Notes under the pieces: generated by a model
Database searches by the model: none
The model's input: only the letters and a program-made list of their open reading frames with translations
Told to the model about the DNA's origin: nothing
Assembly: GCF_947172395.1 (NCBI RefSeq)
Contig: NC_069094.1
Coordinates: forward strand, 6,624,292-6,688,291
Source of the DNA: Bicyclus anynana
Lineage: Eukaryota; Arthropoda; Insecta; Lepidoptera; Nymphalidae
Length of the DNA: 64,000 nucleotides
Reading direction: 5' to 3'
Program-made: the position numbers and the translations under genes
In this document: positions 24,776 through 35,470 of the stretch, piece after piece
How the letters are laid out: each line of letters opens with the position of its first letter
How positions within the stretch are numbered: the first letter of the stretch is position 1

Positions 24776-24962
24776 TTTGAGACACGTGATATTATAAGAA
24801 ATTAAATATCACGTGTCTCAAACGGTGAAGGAAAATACCGTGAGGAAACATGCATACCTGAGAATTTTCTTAATTCTCTGTGTGTGTGAAGTCTGCTAAT
24901 CCGCATTGGGCGAGCGTGGTGGACTATTGGCCTAACCCCTCTCATTCTGAAAATACTCGAAT
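24776..24962 (+). mobile_element. SINE-B copy, 5' truncated with inverted start
   Basis: 24776-24793 and 24805-24822 are perfect 18-base inverted copies (TTTGAGACACGTGATATT and its reverse complement). The SINE-B body then continues with GGTGAAGGAAAATACCGTGA, GAGAATTTTCTTAATTCTCT, CCGCATTGGGCGAGCGTGGT and TCTCATTCTGAAAATACTCG. The tRNA-like head is absent and the copy is also 3' truncated. Confidence 0.8.
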
Positions 24963-25186
24963 GATGAATACACGGAACTGACATTAAATTACTGTGTTTT
25001 GTCATGGTTCGACAGTATAGAAGTCGAGAATCTTTATGTGACTATAATTTCACAAAGGCACACAGTGATATTTATGACATAGCAGTAGTACATCCCCGGA
25101 TGAGTTCTATCTCAAAGAGCTTCATTCCTGTATACTTAACTATTGTGTTCCATTGCACCAATTAACCGCTATACTTACTAGTGAGT

Positions 25187-25300
25187 TATGAAAGCGTGGA
25201 ACTGGCTAATGAGAACGAATTGCCCTGCGAGTCGAGTCCAGTCTTACATTATTTCAGAATTAGCGAATTTTTCACTTGCTACTTACTTCCTGTTGCAATT
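25187..25300 (+). repeat. Dispersed repeat, partner at 24288-24395
   Basis: See 24288-24395. The flanking text (AGTGAGTTATGAAAGCGTGG and later AGTGAGTTTCAAAG) suggests a larger unit running from about 25100 to 25450, but its edges are not clear. Confidence 0.55.
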
Positions 25301-25439
25301 TGTCTTCTCTACAATTCAAAATGAATTATTTCTTACTAGTAATATCTTGCCCGTTTCAAAATATATCTAGTGAGACTAACTAGTGAGTTTCAAAGTAACT
25401 TATCTATCTTCTCTTAACTTATCTCGTCTGCTCGTAGTG

Positions 25440-25858
25440 CAACCTGCAGGTGGACTGCTGGCTCTGGCGACCGACGAATGGTGGTTTATCCAATTGCTAG
25501 ATTATTAAATGGCTCAGGCCGGTGTCGGGCAGCAGCAACACAATCAGGCGCGTGGTCAGTATCAGGCAAATCTATGTACATGGACTGAAGGAACAGAACA
25601 CAGCCCCTAGTCCCCAGCAGCCCAGCTGGCTTCCTGGCTCTGGCAGCGATTACGGTAACGGTGGGGTAAGGGGTATTATGAATCTCCGGTAGAGCAGTGC
25701 TGGTCGACTCCCCACCAGGTGGACTGACGACAGTCACAGGGATTCGCTGGATGCAGACGGCTCGTGCATCCAGCGAAAAGATCGTGATGCTTGGAAGTCC
25801 TTGCATAAGGACTATGTCCTGCAGTGGACGTCCATCGGCTGATATGATGATTATGATG
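25440..25858 (+). mobile_element. Internally deleted RTE-type LINE
   Basis: The first part (about 25440-25690), with CAGGCCGGTGTCGGGCAGCA, CACAATCAGGCGCGTGGTCA and GTATTATGAATCTCCGG, matches what I remember as the 5' leader and start codon region (ATG at 25678) of lepidopteran RTE elements encoding an endonuclease plus reverse transcriptase. At about 25692 it jumps directly to the 3' end (GCAGTGCTGGTCGACTCCCC, CCACCAGGTGGACTGACGAC) and the ATG-rich tail. The apparent insertion of a second GCATCCAGCG near 25765 is a small local repeat. The endonuclease and reverse transcriptase regions are missing. Confidence 0.6.
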
Positions 25859-26861
25859 ATGAACATACGATAGAGGTTGTTTAGCAATTTAACATTATCT
25901 CCATAATGACAGGCTTCCACAGAAGCTCATTTTTAATTTTACGGTAGATAAAATCCGTTCGATTCGGATCAGTGGACGCACTGTATGACTTTCTAAACAA
26001 ATATTACTAAAATCCGTTTGATCCGATCCGTACAATGTTGATCTGTGGACGCCTGCCCTTTAAGTCCCCAACCCGCATTGGCGCAGAGTGGAGAGTCTTT
26101 AGTTCCACTTCCTCTCTCCTTTTTTGGAGTCGGTTAAGTCAAAATTCATTTATTTCAATTAAGTTTAATTAAAACAAGGTAATGTTATTAGATAATGGTG
26201 ATAATTAAAGCCGAAAACTTAAAATTAAAGTTACGACTGTTCCAAGTTAAAGTTAAGTATTAGTTACAGGAATATTACTAGGTATCTAGTTGCCTGTATA
26301 AATTTGTAATAGAAAATAATTATAAATCCTTCCATTCTTATATTACTTCGCCATTACATCATATTATTATTTTATAATAATACATCAAAATCCTTCCCTT
26401 TAGTTTAATTAGCTATCGCCATAGGTCACCTGTTACGTTAATATAATTTATTATTTGCCGTAATTAAACAATTTCATATATTACTCAACCTTTGAACATA
26501 ATGAATTCTAAAAATACATTTGTAGAATTTTACTCAAATATTTGCGGTTTTGTTAATGTAATTGTGCAACGAACCGTATTACATTTTATTTAACAGCTTA
26601 TCCCACCTACGTTTGTGGGGAAATTATTATGAAAACCATTATAGATTAGTAAATGATATTCCATTTATATAAGTTTAATATCAGCATTGCGGTACTATAC
26701 GCAATCTTTATCATTATCATATGCCGTGTTCTTGCAAATGAACAACGCTTGTATGTATAAAAATACGTTACAGTATTTGGAGCGAAAACGCAAGTTTCAG
26801 GACAAGACACCAAATGTAGGTAAAGGAAATAAACGACGATATTTTACTTTTAGTATCCACT
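25859..26861. other. Mostly unassigned DNA
   Basis: Two related words lie at 25950-26052 (AAAATCCGTTCGATTCGGAT and AAATCCGTTTGATCCGATCC, each followed by GTGGACGC), possibly part of a small repeat. CCCAACCCGCATTGGCGCAG at about 26068 resembles another lepidopteran repeat end. The rest is AT-rich. Confidence 0.45.
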
Positions 26862-27062
26862 AGAAAACTCTTCGCGGTTTCACACGCGTAGTTCCTATTT
26901 TAAATACATATTACATATGTTTAATATAATACTAAATTACCCCCATAGGCTACACCCTAAACATAATTTAGGATTAATTTATTTAGTAATTTAGGATTAA
27001 TGTTGAATTAATTCAAATCGGTCCAGTAGTAAGTTTAAGTTTTCCCTTTATAATATTAATTT
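26862..27062 (-). mobile_element. Decayed Helitron, family E-like
   Basis: CTTCGCGGTTTCACACGCGT near 26870 and GAATTAATTCAAATCGGTCC near 27004 are the two conserved Helitron blocks in reverse. The 5' end TTAATATTATAAAGGG is at 27062. The ends and interior are heavily changed. Confidence 0.5.
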
Positions 27063-29682
27063 TGATGAATTAGCTTTGCTTCATTCAGATCAGGATCATT
27101 ATGCATCAGTACTCCTGAGTATTGTGATGTAATATAACAATTATTATCAATCAATTATTATTATAATTCTCCGATGGATATTGAACCAATCTGATCTCGC
27201 GGTATTCGTTTTTTATTAAAATTAACCAATTACAGTATATTTTCCGTACTGTGTTGGCTCATAAAGTATTCCTAATTAGTTAATTAAAGGATAATGCCGG
27301 CTTCTCACGCTCGTACATCACACATTAGCTGCTATGCGTAAAAGTCACAGTCGTTTGACGCACGCAGTTGCAAGCAGGCTAACACCCTCATACCCTCCGA
27401 TTACGCAACATTGATTAATTTGCGCAGTACTTTGAGACTCTGTACTTCAAAGCTCGTGGTACTATGAAACTGTTTTCACACCCAACACAAAAAAGAAAGC
27501 CTCCCTTTTATGAGAGCATAAAAGAATACGCATGATGTATGTCTAGCGTATTCAGAGCATCAATAAGCAATCTAATGTATAGTCTTGTGTTGTTTGTATG
27601 AAAGGAACTACGTATGGTATTTGTGCTGACAATAGATATGAGTAACTGATTTTGATCTTTTTAACTGACTTCAAAAAGGAGAAGGTTCACAATTAGCTTT
27701 TTTCAATTAAAATAATTGAAAAATGTATGATATCCAAGTCAAACGATACAACGTATATCCGTTACTGTTTTAGCAGTCTAGTGAATAGTCGCAATTAATT
27801 GTCCACAGGGACTTTTCTATCTAACAGGAAATAGCTTATTTTTTACTTACAGAGATTTCAGATAGAGATTTCAGAGATCGATTCTGGGACGTAAAATGAA
27901 TATCATAAAAATGAAACTCAAACGATTTCATTAAAGACAAAAACTACGATGCTATCTACCTAATAACTACGGAATAATCTTCTGATACAGGTTTGAAAGC
28001 GGTGCCAAAGAACAAAATAAAACTTATAAAAATAGTCAGTTTAAATTAGACACCACCTCTTTGGCGTCGTTTTGTCTTTTTTTGAGACTTGTAAATTTGT
28101 ATGACGTTTATACACGTTAACGCGTTTTATACCTGCGAGCATGCGTATACGCAATAATCAATCGTGTGTATCCAAAACCAAGCTCTCGCACATGTTTATC
28201 CAATTTGGCGTAGTCTGGAAAGTTGCGAGTTCGCAACACGTGGGCTGCTTAAATTAGAGATTCATATTAATTTAAGCCATGCAGTAACAATGTTTTGCTA
28301 TGGAAACTATTACAGGTTAAAGGCGTTTTGTTACATATTAAGTTCCAACTAACTTTTCCGTAGTTGCTTTAACAAAAGTTAGTTTGCTTATATTTGGAAC
28401 TACGCGCACAGTTTCTTACCTCTATAAATCAATTTCTTTAATAGATGTAAGAAATTACAATGCTTATAATTAAGAATTCAAAATACTTGAAAAAATCATG
28501 AAGAATTTTGATTGAGCTTAAACATTTTTCCATACAAAATTGGTTGAAACTTGCAAAATTTAAAAATTTAGATAAATGGCAAAATTTTATAATACTTTAT
28601 GTAACAACCGCCAGATCTCTTCACGAACGAAGATAATATTATTAAGCGGTAATAAAACTACATAGACAGCTGATGGTAATTACATAAATAGTGAAACTTT
28701 AAGAGTTTCCTGTCTCTCAATACGGATTTCTATTATATAGTTAGTCGTAGTAGGTAGTAATAATAGATATTTATGATAATCATCACTATCATCGACATCA
28801 TCATTATCTTCTCTACGCTGTACTTTAAGTTAATTCACTTCTAAACTATACATCAACTTATCTCTTTATCTATCTCTCACACATACACATACAGTATTTC
28901 CAGCCTCCAACTATCTCTTCTTTGATCATCCTTGCCATTTTGACGTATCATAATCAACTGTAATTATCTCCTTATTAAATACATTTTGTAACCCTAATAA
29001 TATGTCAAGACTCGCAACATTTTGACGAGTAACTTTATTACACAGTATAATATCATAACTCGGGAAAACTGCGACGTTATGCGTTCAAGTACGTTAATTA
29101 TTTTCGGCGTTTTTTTTATACATCCGCACATTTCAGTTGAAGCTTAATTAATTAGTGAGGACACGTCATTCGTTGAAATTAAGCTTCGAGCGAAGTTTAA
29201 TTTAATACGGCATACGTTCGGTGGATTCACAAAAATCGCGTTACGTCTGGATAGGCGGCTCGTAGAGCAATGTTTTCTGGATGTGATCAAGTACATTTAT
29301 TTTAATTAGTATAGTATATTTTATGTGTACATTTTATACGTGATATGCACCCGCTTGTGTGTTTTATATCGTGTTGATATGTTTGAAATGAAACTTTTTG
29401 AGGAAAAAATGCTTGTTTTGATTTAAGAAAAGCAGAAGGTCAAAAATATTGAACAACATTATTAAATAATATTGTTTAATTTTTAAATATGGAATTAAAA
29501 TATGGACAGTTTGGGTGAGTATACATTTGGAAAGTAGTGAGTGCAACTTTTTGAGCTTTTTATTATAAAATAATACAAAGAAAAACACTAAGAGAACTCG
29601 TCCGCACATAGACATACTTATTGTGTACTAAGTACATCAGCGTCAAACTATATTTATTATTTGTGCACCTTAAAGGCCTTCA
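27063..29682. other. AT-rich DNA, no recognised gene
   Basis: GACTTCAAAAAGGAGAAGGT near 27667 is an edge of family F. TTGAAAGCGGTGCCAAAGAA near 27993 and CACCTCTTTGGCGTCG near 28053 are decayed inner arms of the same family. The open frames at 28164-28352 and 29364-29615 are AT-driven. Confidence 0.45.
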
Positions 29683-29735
29683 AGTGAATAGGCATCTTCT
29701 AGGCAAGCGCGCTCCAACATAGACCTCATCATCAA
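29683..29735 (+). repeat. SINE-like fragment
   Basis: AGTGAATAGGCATCTTCTAG followed by GCAAGCGCGCTCCAACATAG. The first part recurs at about 6156-6178. I recall these words from a lepidopteran SINE family, but only a fragment is present. Confidence 0.45.
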
Positions 29736-29749
29736 GTCAAGCGCAAGTC

Positions 29750-30250
29750 AACTCTGAATAAAAAAAAAGAAGACAGATCGTACTAGCTCAAAAAGTTTTC
29801 AAGTGCAACGTTCCTGGCTGTTATTTTGATGCCAAATCTAGAGGTGCTATTGATCCGCCGATACTAGAGGCGGGAGGGAGTAGGCGGTCTCAAGGGCCGT
29901 CTGCTGTAAAGTATCGCTTAATGACGTGTAACGGGCGCGGTCCCCGCATCATAGTTGCATACGTGAAAAACGAGATGCATACCAATGAAGTGAATGTCAG
30001 AGCGGAGTAATTTTCCGAACGGTTTGGTAAGCGATATCGTTGAGGATTTAGGATCAGTGGAGACTTTTTAAGGATGAAGTTATTTGGAAGTCTAATAGTT
30101 GAAAAAGTACCTGTGTGACGTGAATGTGACGGGTAGCATCGACAGTGATTGTACCAATATTTTGTGGTAGAGGAAACACCTCGAGCAGGTCCCAGGACTT
30201 GTGACTTGAGAGTAGGTTTAAGGGATCCCTTCCGAGTAGCCAACACTCAC
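29750..30250 (-). other. GC-richer block downstream of candidate exon
   Basis: Compared with its surroundings this block is GC-richer and open in two minus-strand frames (29890-30246 and 30054-30329). If the splice donor at 30250 is used, the block is the start of intron 1. If it is not, the frame from 30329 continues 91 residues without a recognised domain. I cannot choose from sequence alone. Confidence 0.3.
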
Positions 30251-30275
30251 CTTCCCTGCCCGACATGTTCTCCAT
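30251..30275 (-). CDS. Possible first coding exon, TMA7-like start (tentative)
   Basis: On the minus strand ATGGAGAACATGTCGGGCAG continues GGAAG and then GTGAGT, a near-ideal splice donor with the exon edge at 30251 and the intron starting at 30250. It translates as MENMSGRE plus the first base of the next codon. The conserved eukaryotic ribosome-associated protein TMA7 begins MSGREG followed by lysines, so the second ATG (30266) would be the TMA7 start and the split codon would give Gly. I saw no matching lysine-rich second exon at lower coordinates in the window. Five residues plus a donor is weak evidence and chance is possible. The 5' flank holds a modest GC-rich patch (30365-30400). Confidence 0.28.
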
Positions 30276-30489
30276 GTCCACACTAAGCAATTTATGATAA
30301 ACAATAATTGCAATACAAAACATTATCAATAATTACAACAAAAAACATTATTGCACAAAATCAATGACGCGACTGCAAGCGCGACGGCGTCTACGCTGCC
30401 TAACAAACATCTGAGCTGAAGTCATCAAATACCCACTTATTACCACATATACCAACATTGATACCTCCCCTCTACAATAACCTAAATAA

Positions 30490-30735
30490 TGAATACCTTC
30501 TGATAACTTTGAAGGCGGTGCCAACACAGTAGGTAATGCATTAAGTCTAGTCGTTTAAATTAAAAAGTTTTACGATTTTCAGACAGTTCTTTCCCGTGGT
30601 TCTTTCAGAAACGGCTTTAATTAATACGTCACTGGCTTGGCACCGCCTTGCAAATGATCAGAAGATACCACGGACGGTGTCATTTTTGGCTTTTTAGTAA
30701 ATTTCTGATTTTGAAGTCGCTTTAACTTTTTTATG
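30490..30735. repeat. Foldback repeat, family F
   Basis: ACCTTCTGATAACTTTGAAG with GCGGTGCCAACACAG on the left pairs with CTTGGCACCGCCTTGCAAAT and GATCAGAAGATACCA on the right. It has the same arms as 17466-17815, with a more diverged interior and a TTTTGAAGTCGCTTTAAC edge at the right. Confidence 0.65.
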
Positions 30736-30819
30736 ATGTTTTTTATTTTTATAAATAGCAATAACAACATTTTACTAATGAATGAACAGTGTTTAAGTGT
30801 TTAAAAAAATTAAGAAACG

Positions 30820-31146
30820 TACTGGCCACCGCTCCGGTTTTCGAAAGTTCCCCTCGATCAATTTCTTCAGGATTCCATAATCAGATCCTGGTTTCCTTGT
30901 CATGGGTTCAACTCTCGGAATATCTCCTTTCCAACAAAAAAAAAAAAATATCAGAATCGGTTTATAAACGACGAAGTTGACGCAAAAGCGCCACAGTATG
31001 GACAATTTCATTCATTGATTTCAGTTATTTTCATTTTAACACAAAATTACTGAACTTAGTTTCATGATAACTAAATGGACCAAATCTGGAAGTATATTCT
31101 TTAAAAAAAGATTTTTTAACCTCCTCCTTTTTTTGAAGTCGGTTAA
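30820..31146 (-). repeat. Family F repeat, AACCGACTTC edge
   Basis: TTCGAAAGTTCCCCTCGATC at the left and CCTCCTCCTTTTTTTGAAGT with CGGTTAAAAA at the right. The same pair of blocks brackets 42190-42395. The open frames across it (30789-30980 and 30793-31011) are not supported as genes. Confidence 0.6.
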
Positions 31147-31786
31147 AAAACAAATCCTTGTGTATCCAGTTCGTTCGTTACTATTGCACAGACATTAACG
31201 AATTTTTCGAGAAAAAATGTATAAAAAAAACTTCCTACCAGTTTCTAGTAGTTATAGTTAATAGTAAGTATAAATTATCCTCATGATACTCTCTGTTACA
31301 TTAATAACATAAATAAAGACAAAAATGAACATACAAAACATAACCGCATTAAAAAAGAACTTCATTCCAATAATCTAAAGCATCTGAGTTTATTGTTATC
31401 TTGTAAGAATCAATATTTTAATTAATAATTTTATCATATACGAAGATATTCTTTAATAAATATCTCAGCGTTGAGATTGTCTCAGAGGTTTTTCATCAAA
31501 ACCGTCAAAATGACTAAATTTGAATATTTTTCCGTCGCAATGATTTAATCACGGGTGTTCTACGTGCCCCGCACAATCTCATTATCCCGTTTCGCAAATT
31601 ACTTGCTTCGGTACGACTTTTTCGTCAATTTGCATACGTAATTAATTAACTTCTTTTTTTTAATGCTTTTCTTTGTTATTTTATTAATTTGTAATTATTT
31701 ATTACAATAATATTAAAACGATTGATTGAATAGTAAGCTGTTTATTAGGTAGGTAGTTTCATTACGAATGTACTTAATGTAATGAG
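31147..31786. other. No recognised feature
   Basis: AT-rich DNA without an identifiable repeat or gene. Confidence 0.5.
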
Positions 31787-31896
31787 CTATCGAAAACTGA
31801 AAGAATTTTTCAAATCGGACTAGTAGTTCCTGATATTAGCGTTCAATCAATCAATCAAACAAACAAACTCTTCAGCTTTATAATATTAGTATAGAT
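31787..31896 (-). mobile_element. Helitron family C, 5' part only
   Basis: Reverse complement starts ATCTATACTAATATTATAAA at 31896, then GCTGAAGAGTTTGTTTGTTT and three GATT units before GAACGC, and stops at about the AGTGTTAGATAGC position. The microsatellite seed here is mixed GTTT/GATT, a third state of the same position that is hyper-expanded at 10691-14224. Confidence 0.75.
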
Positions 31897-31985
31897 TATA
31901 AAGAGGTAAAATTTGTGTGTTTTTTTTTTCGTTTTTTAATAAATAAATATACTGTTATTGTAAGGGGTAATCTCTACATAAATAC
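31897..31985 (+). mobile_element. Helitron family E 5' fragment
   Basis: TATAAAGAGGTAAAATTTGT and later GTAAGGGGTAATCTCTACAT follow the family E order, separated by an unrelated AT-rich stretch. It abuts the reverse-oriented copy ending at 31896, head to head. Confidence 0.4.
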
Positions 31986-32181
31986 AATTCAATCTATAAA
32001 AAAAAAGTTTTAGTATAATAGAACTGTTAAAGATTGGTAATGAAAAGATATGGAAAACCCTTCCAGTTTCCGTTTCCCTGCCACCTATAACTTTATGAGG
32101 AAGTAGGCACTTTTTGGCGTATTCCACCATAGGCTGCGTCTTTGTTTACTGTGGCACATAATTTTAGCCAAGCTAAAATTC

Positions 32182-32364
32182 CACTAATAATATAAAGGCG
32201 AAAATCTGTGTGTATTTTTATTACTCCTCACCGCCATTACCTACTGAATCGCTTTCACTGTAATTTAGATTGAAGATAATTATTATACTCTGGAAAAATG
32301 CATAGGCATACCCAACCCATTAATGCATATTTTTATCAACCATGGCTTAGAGGACGTTCGCTAG
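32182..32364 (+). mobile_element. Helitron family D, decayed
   Basis: ACTAATAATATAAAGGCGAA start, GTGTGTATTTTTATTACTCC, CTACTGAATCGCTTTCACTG, and end GAGGACGTTCGCTAG plus T. The interior has many substitutions. Confidence 0.65.
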
Positions 32365-34291
32365 TAGGCTACCGAATATAAAACAACAACAAACAACAAA
32401 AGGCTCAACAAACTCCTAGAAAATATCCTACAATTATAAACAGAATATTTACTCTTACAGATACCTCTAATCAATTAGCCTTACGAGAAAACATTAATTC
32501 CACAGGGAACAAGTTACGGACGGAATATAGTATTTATCAAATTAAAATTTCACCAAGTTTCCCCAATTTATCCACTAACAACACTGTTCGCATTTATTAT
32601 ACCAATTACCAACGTGTTATACTGGAGTGAATAGAACAGATTCACAATTAAATATTAATAAAGGAGAGACTACTGAGCGGACCGGATCGTTACTAACATT
32701 AAAAGCATCTTAGGGTATCAGTACCCACTCACGTTCCACTCTTGGGAGAGGTAAATATTTAACAAATTGATTCTCAAGGTAAGTTTAAGGTTCCCACATT
32801 TGACCACATACCCTTTCAGCGCCGGAAGCCTCTAAGAAATCCTACATACATGTATCTAACTTCGTCAGAACATCGTAGGAATCCACTCCGGTTAAGGACA
32901 TTGTATTTGCCTACATAATAATATTATTAGTAGCGACTTTCTTATGGTGCTACGAGCAGTTTGTCTTTTTTATTATACCTACCATTTTTATCAATAGAAA
33001 AATATGAAAAAATGTATCTCTGAATGTTCACTTTCAAGAGATTAAATACCACTATTTTTTAAAGGTATTCGAAGAAATTTATGATTGATGGACGTTTTCT
33101 GAATTAACTGGAAATCTCTCGTTACGCAAGTATTTTCTTTTTATTCCACGATAACATAATAGTAGATGAATTCCAAAATAGAACAGTAGTCAATCATTAA
33201 AAAAAGGTTTATTATCATCCTTTATCAAATTTTGCACTATATTTTGGAGATGATTATCGTGTAGACAATTTTAATTGTTATAAGAGCTACTATTTTTAAA
33301 ATCATTTACATTTATTGATTTCTTATGGATGAATATAACTACGTTACGTCCCACCTAAAGTTCACTACCAATTACTTTTTCATTTGACTCCCACATAATT
33401 TTCTTAGTGTTTAATGTGCCGACATTGATTGGAGGAGTTATCGTATATAAACTCACCTGCGGTTTCTTCGCAAAATTTCATTTAATCAGCTGAATTATTG
33501 AGTCCTTTCTAACCTAGAGGAATACGTCATATTAGAGCAGATATAGTACTCTAATAAAGAAATAAATATATATTTTTTCAATTTAATACTTCTTTATACA
33601 AATTATTTATTTATATTATATTAATTATTATTAGGGACAAATTGTACCTAATAATAACCACAAGTTAGCGCGTTACAATCGATTTCATATCTTATCACTT
33701 AATCAGACAAAACGCAGACAAAAATTTTAATGTAAATTTTACACGCCATAATTATCAATAATCGGTCAAGTTCATCGGACTCGTAAACGAAGGGGTTCCA
33801 TTATGTTAAGAAACGGCAAAAAAATCAATTTTCTTAGATCATCATAGGATTTCATCGTTCCTTAAATATTTATTTTATTTTGTTACGGAGCACTAAAAAG
33901 GAGTTAAAATTGTTATATTATGATTAAAATGCTTGCTTCACACTTTCCGTCCTATCTACGAAAGATCAAGTTTATTTAGTCTGTTGAGTAAATTATCAAG
34001 GTTGCTTACGAATTATGGCTCCTATTACGTCTGGCAGAAGAACTAAAATATTTTCAGCAGACCAGAATTACGCTTTGTCGTGTACTACCTAAAGGTGTGT
34101 GCTGTAATTAATTTTCAAGGGATTACTGAACAAATACTGGGATAACGTACTACAGGGGCTCTCACGCTGCTGTACAGTTAAATACCATAAGTTAAATAGG
34201 CATACGTAATTAAATGTGACCTTTGAAATTTAATTATTACATTTACCTTCGTTAAAATTAAGTAATTTAAAAATCTTAATTATTTAAATCA
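32365..34291. other. No recognised gene or repeat
   Basis: About 1.9 kb of AT-rich DNA with no repeat family I can name and no credible open frame. Confidence 0.5.
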
Positions 34292-34403
34292 CTAGCCCCG
34301 CGTTTACACCCGCGTAGTTCCCGTTCCCGTAAGAATGCGGCGATAAAATACATCTTATAATATTATGATTTATACAGTGTGTTATAGGAAATACCGCCCG
34401 GCC
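34292..34403 (-). mobile_element. Helitron 3' fragment plus one arm of an inverted pair
   Basis: ACTAGCCCCGCGTTTACACC and CGTAGTTCCCGTTCCCGTAA are the Helitron 3' block in reverse. From about 34334 the text CGGCGATAAAATACATCTTA and ACAGTGTGTTATAGG recurs inverted at 35327-35387. Confidence 0.5.
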
Positions 34404-35326
34404 CTTAAGGGTGTACTTAGGTATCGTGTATACATTATTTTTATGCAGTCTTTATTTTTAAAGAAATACATTTATTTCCCTGCACGAAATTATCATAAAA
34501 AAATGCAAAATTATAAAAACTTACATGGCAACACAAAAGTTGAGATAGGTTAATTATTAGTAGGCATTACTACAAAATAAAAACGCCGCCATCTATGTTT
34601 TGTGCTGCGTTTACACGTTTCTATTCAAAGCGGTATTGAATGGGCAAGTAAACACACGAGTACACACAACAAGGTGATGGGTTTGTCAAGATGCTCTAAC
34701 ATCTTGTGCTATGTACAAGCAATAAGCATGCATGCGTGCTTGCATAACTGGCGTGTTGTGATGTGTGTAAACACGAAAAGTTAATTTACGCAGATGGACG
34801 ATGGCAGATGAATTAATGGTTAGTGGATCGTTTTCCACATTTTCCACTCCTTGAACATACATTACACCAGAAACTATCCCTTTTGCTCTGGAACACAGTA
34901 ATAGCTCTGTCGCAAATAGATCTACTACTACTAATTTAAGTCTGCCATTTGGGCGAGTGGCACAAGCAAACTAAACACAGCATTACAGACATTGCACGTG
35001 TCGGCGGCGGCGCGGTGTTTCAAAGACAGTGGGCGCCGAAAACGATGGTACCTTCTACCTACCCTTTACTATATGCGGCGCAGCATTTTCAAAAGGCTTT
35101 CTATTTTGCCGACTTTTGTGCCACAGGTGTGTAGGTAGGAGGTAATAATCTAGATATACGTACCATAATTGATAGTACAGTGTTGTCACTTTTTAAATTT
35201 TCCAAGTTTAGGGACAATTTATGTTTAAAATTAGAAACTTTATTATCACGATTAATTATATTGAATAATATTTTTTTAAATATTTTTTCTGTTTATAATA
35301 TTATAATGCTTACACGCACATTTTGG
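34404..35326. other. Unassigned DNA between an inverted repeat pair
   Basis: It contains a GC-richer patch at 34600-34790 and the short open frames 34602-34784 and 34949-35134. None is recognised. If the flanking inverted pair marks element ends, this is its interior. Confidence 0.35.
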
Positions 35327-35470
35327 ATCGGACGGTATTTTTAAAACACACTGTATTATAAGCTGTATTTTATCGCCGTTATCGCCGTATTTATATTATA
35401 AGCTATACCTGTATCGAGAAATTACTTTCTACAATACCGCGAAGTTTACCTATTTATAATATTAGTATAA
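35327..35470 (-). repeat. Second arm of inverted pair, with Helitron-like end
   Basis: Reverse complement of 35327-35387 reads CGGCGATAAAATACAGCTTA then TACAGTGTGTTTTAAAAATA, matching 34336-34400 with a short gap. It is followed by ACTTTCTACAATACCGCGAA and ATAATATTAGTATA, a Helitron family E-like 5' end in reverse. Confidence 0.45.

Noticed and set aside
25486..25920. 144-residue minus-strand open frame
   Set aside because: It lies antisense across the internally deleted RTE element. Its apparent motifs are reverse readings of the LINE ends.
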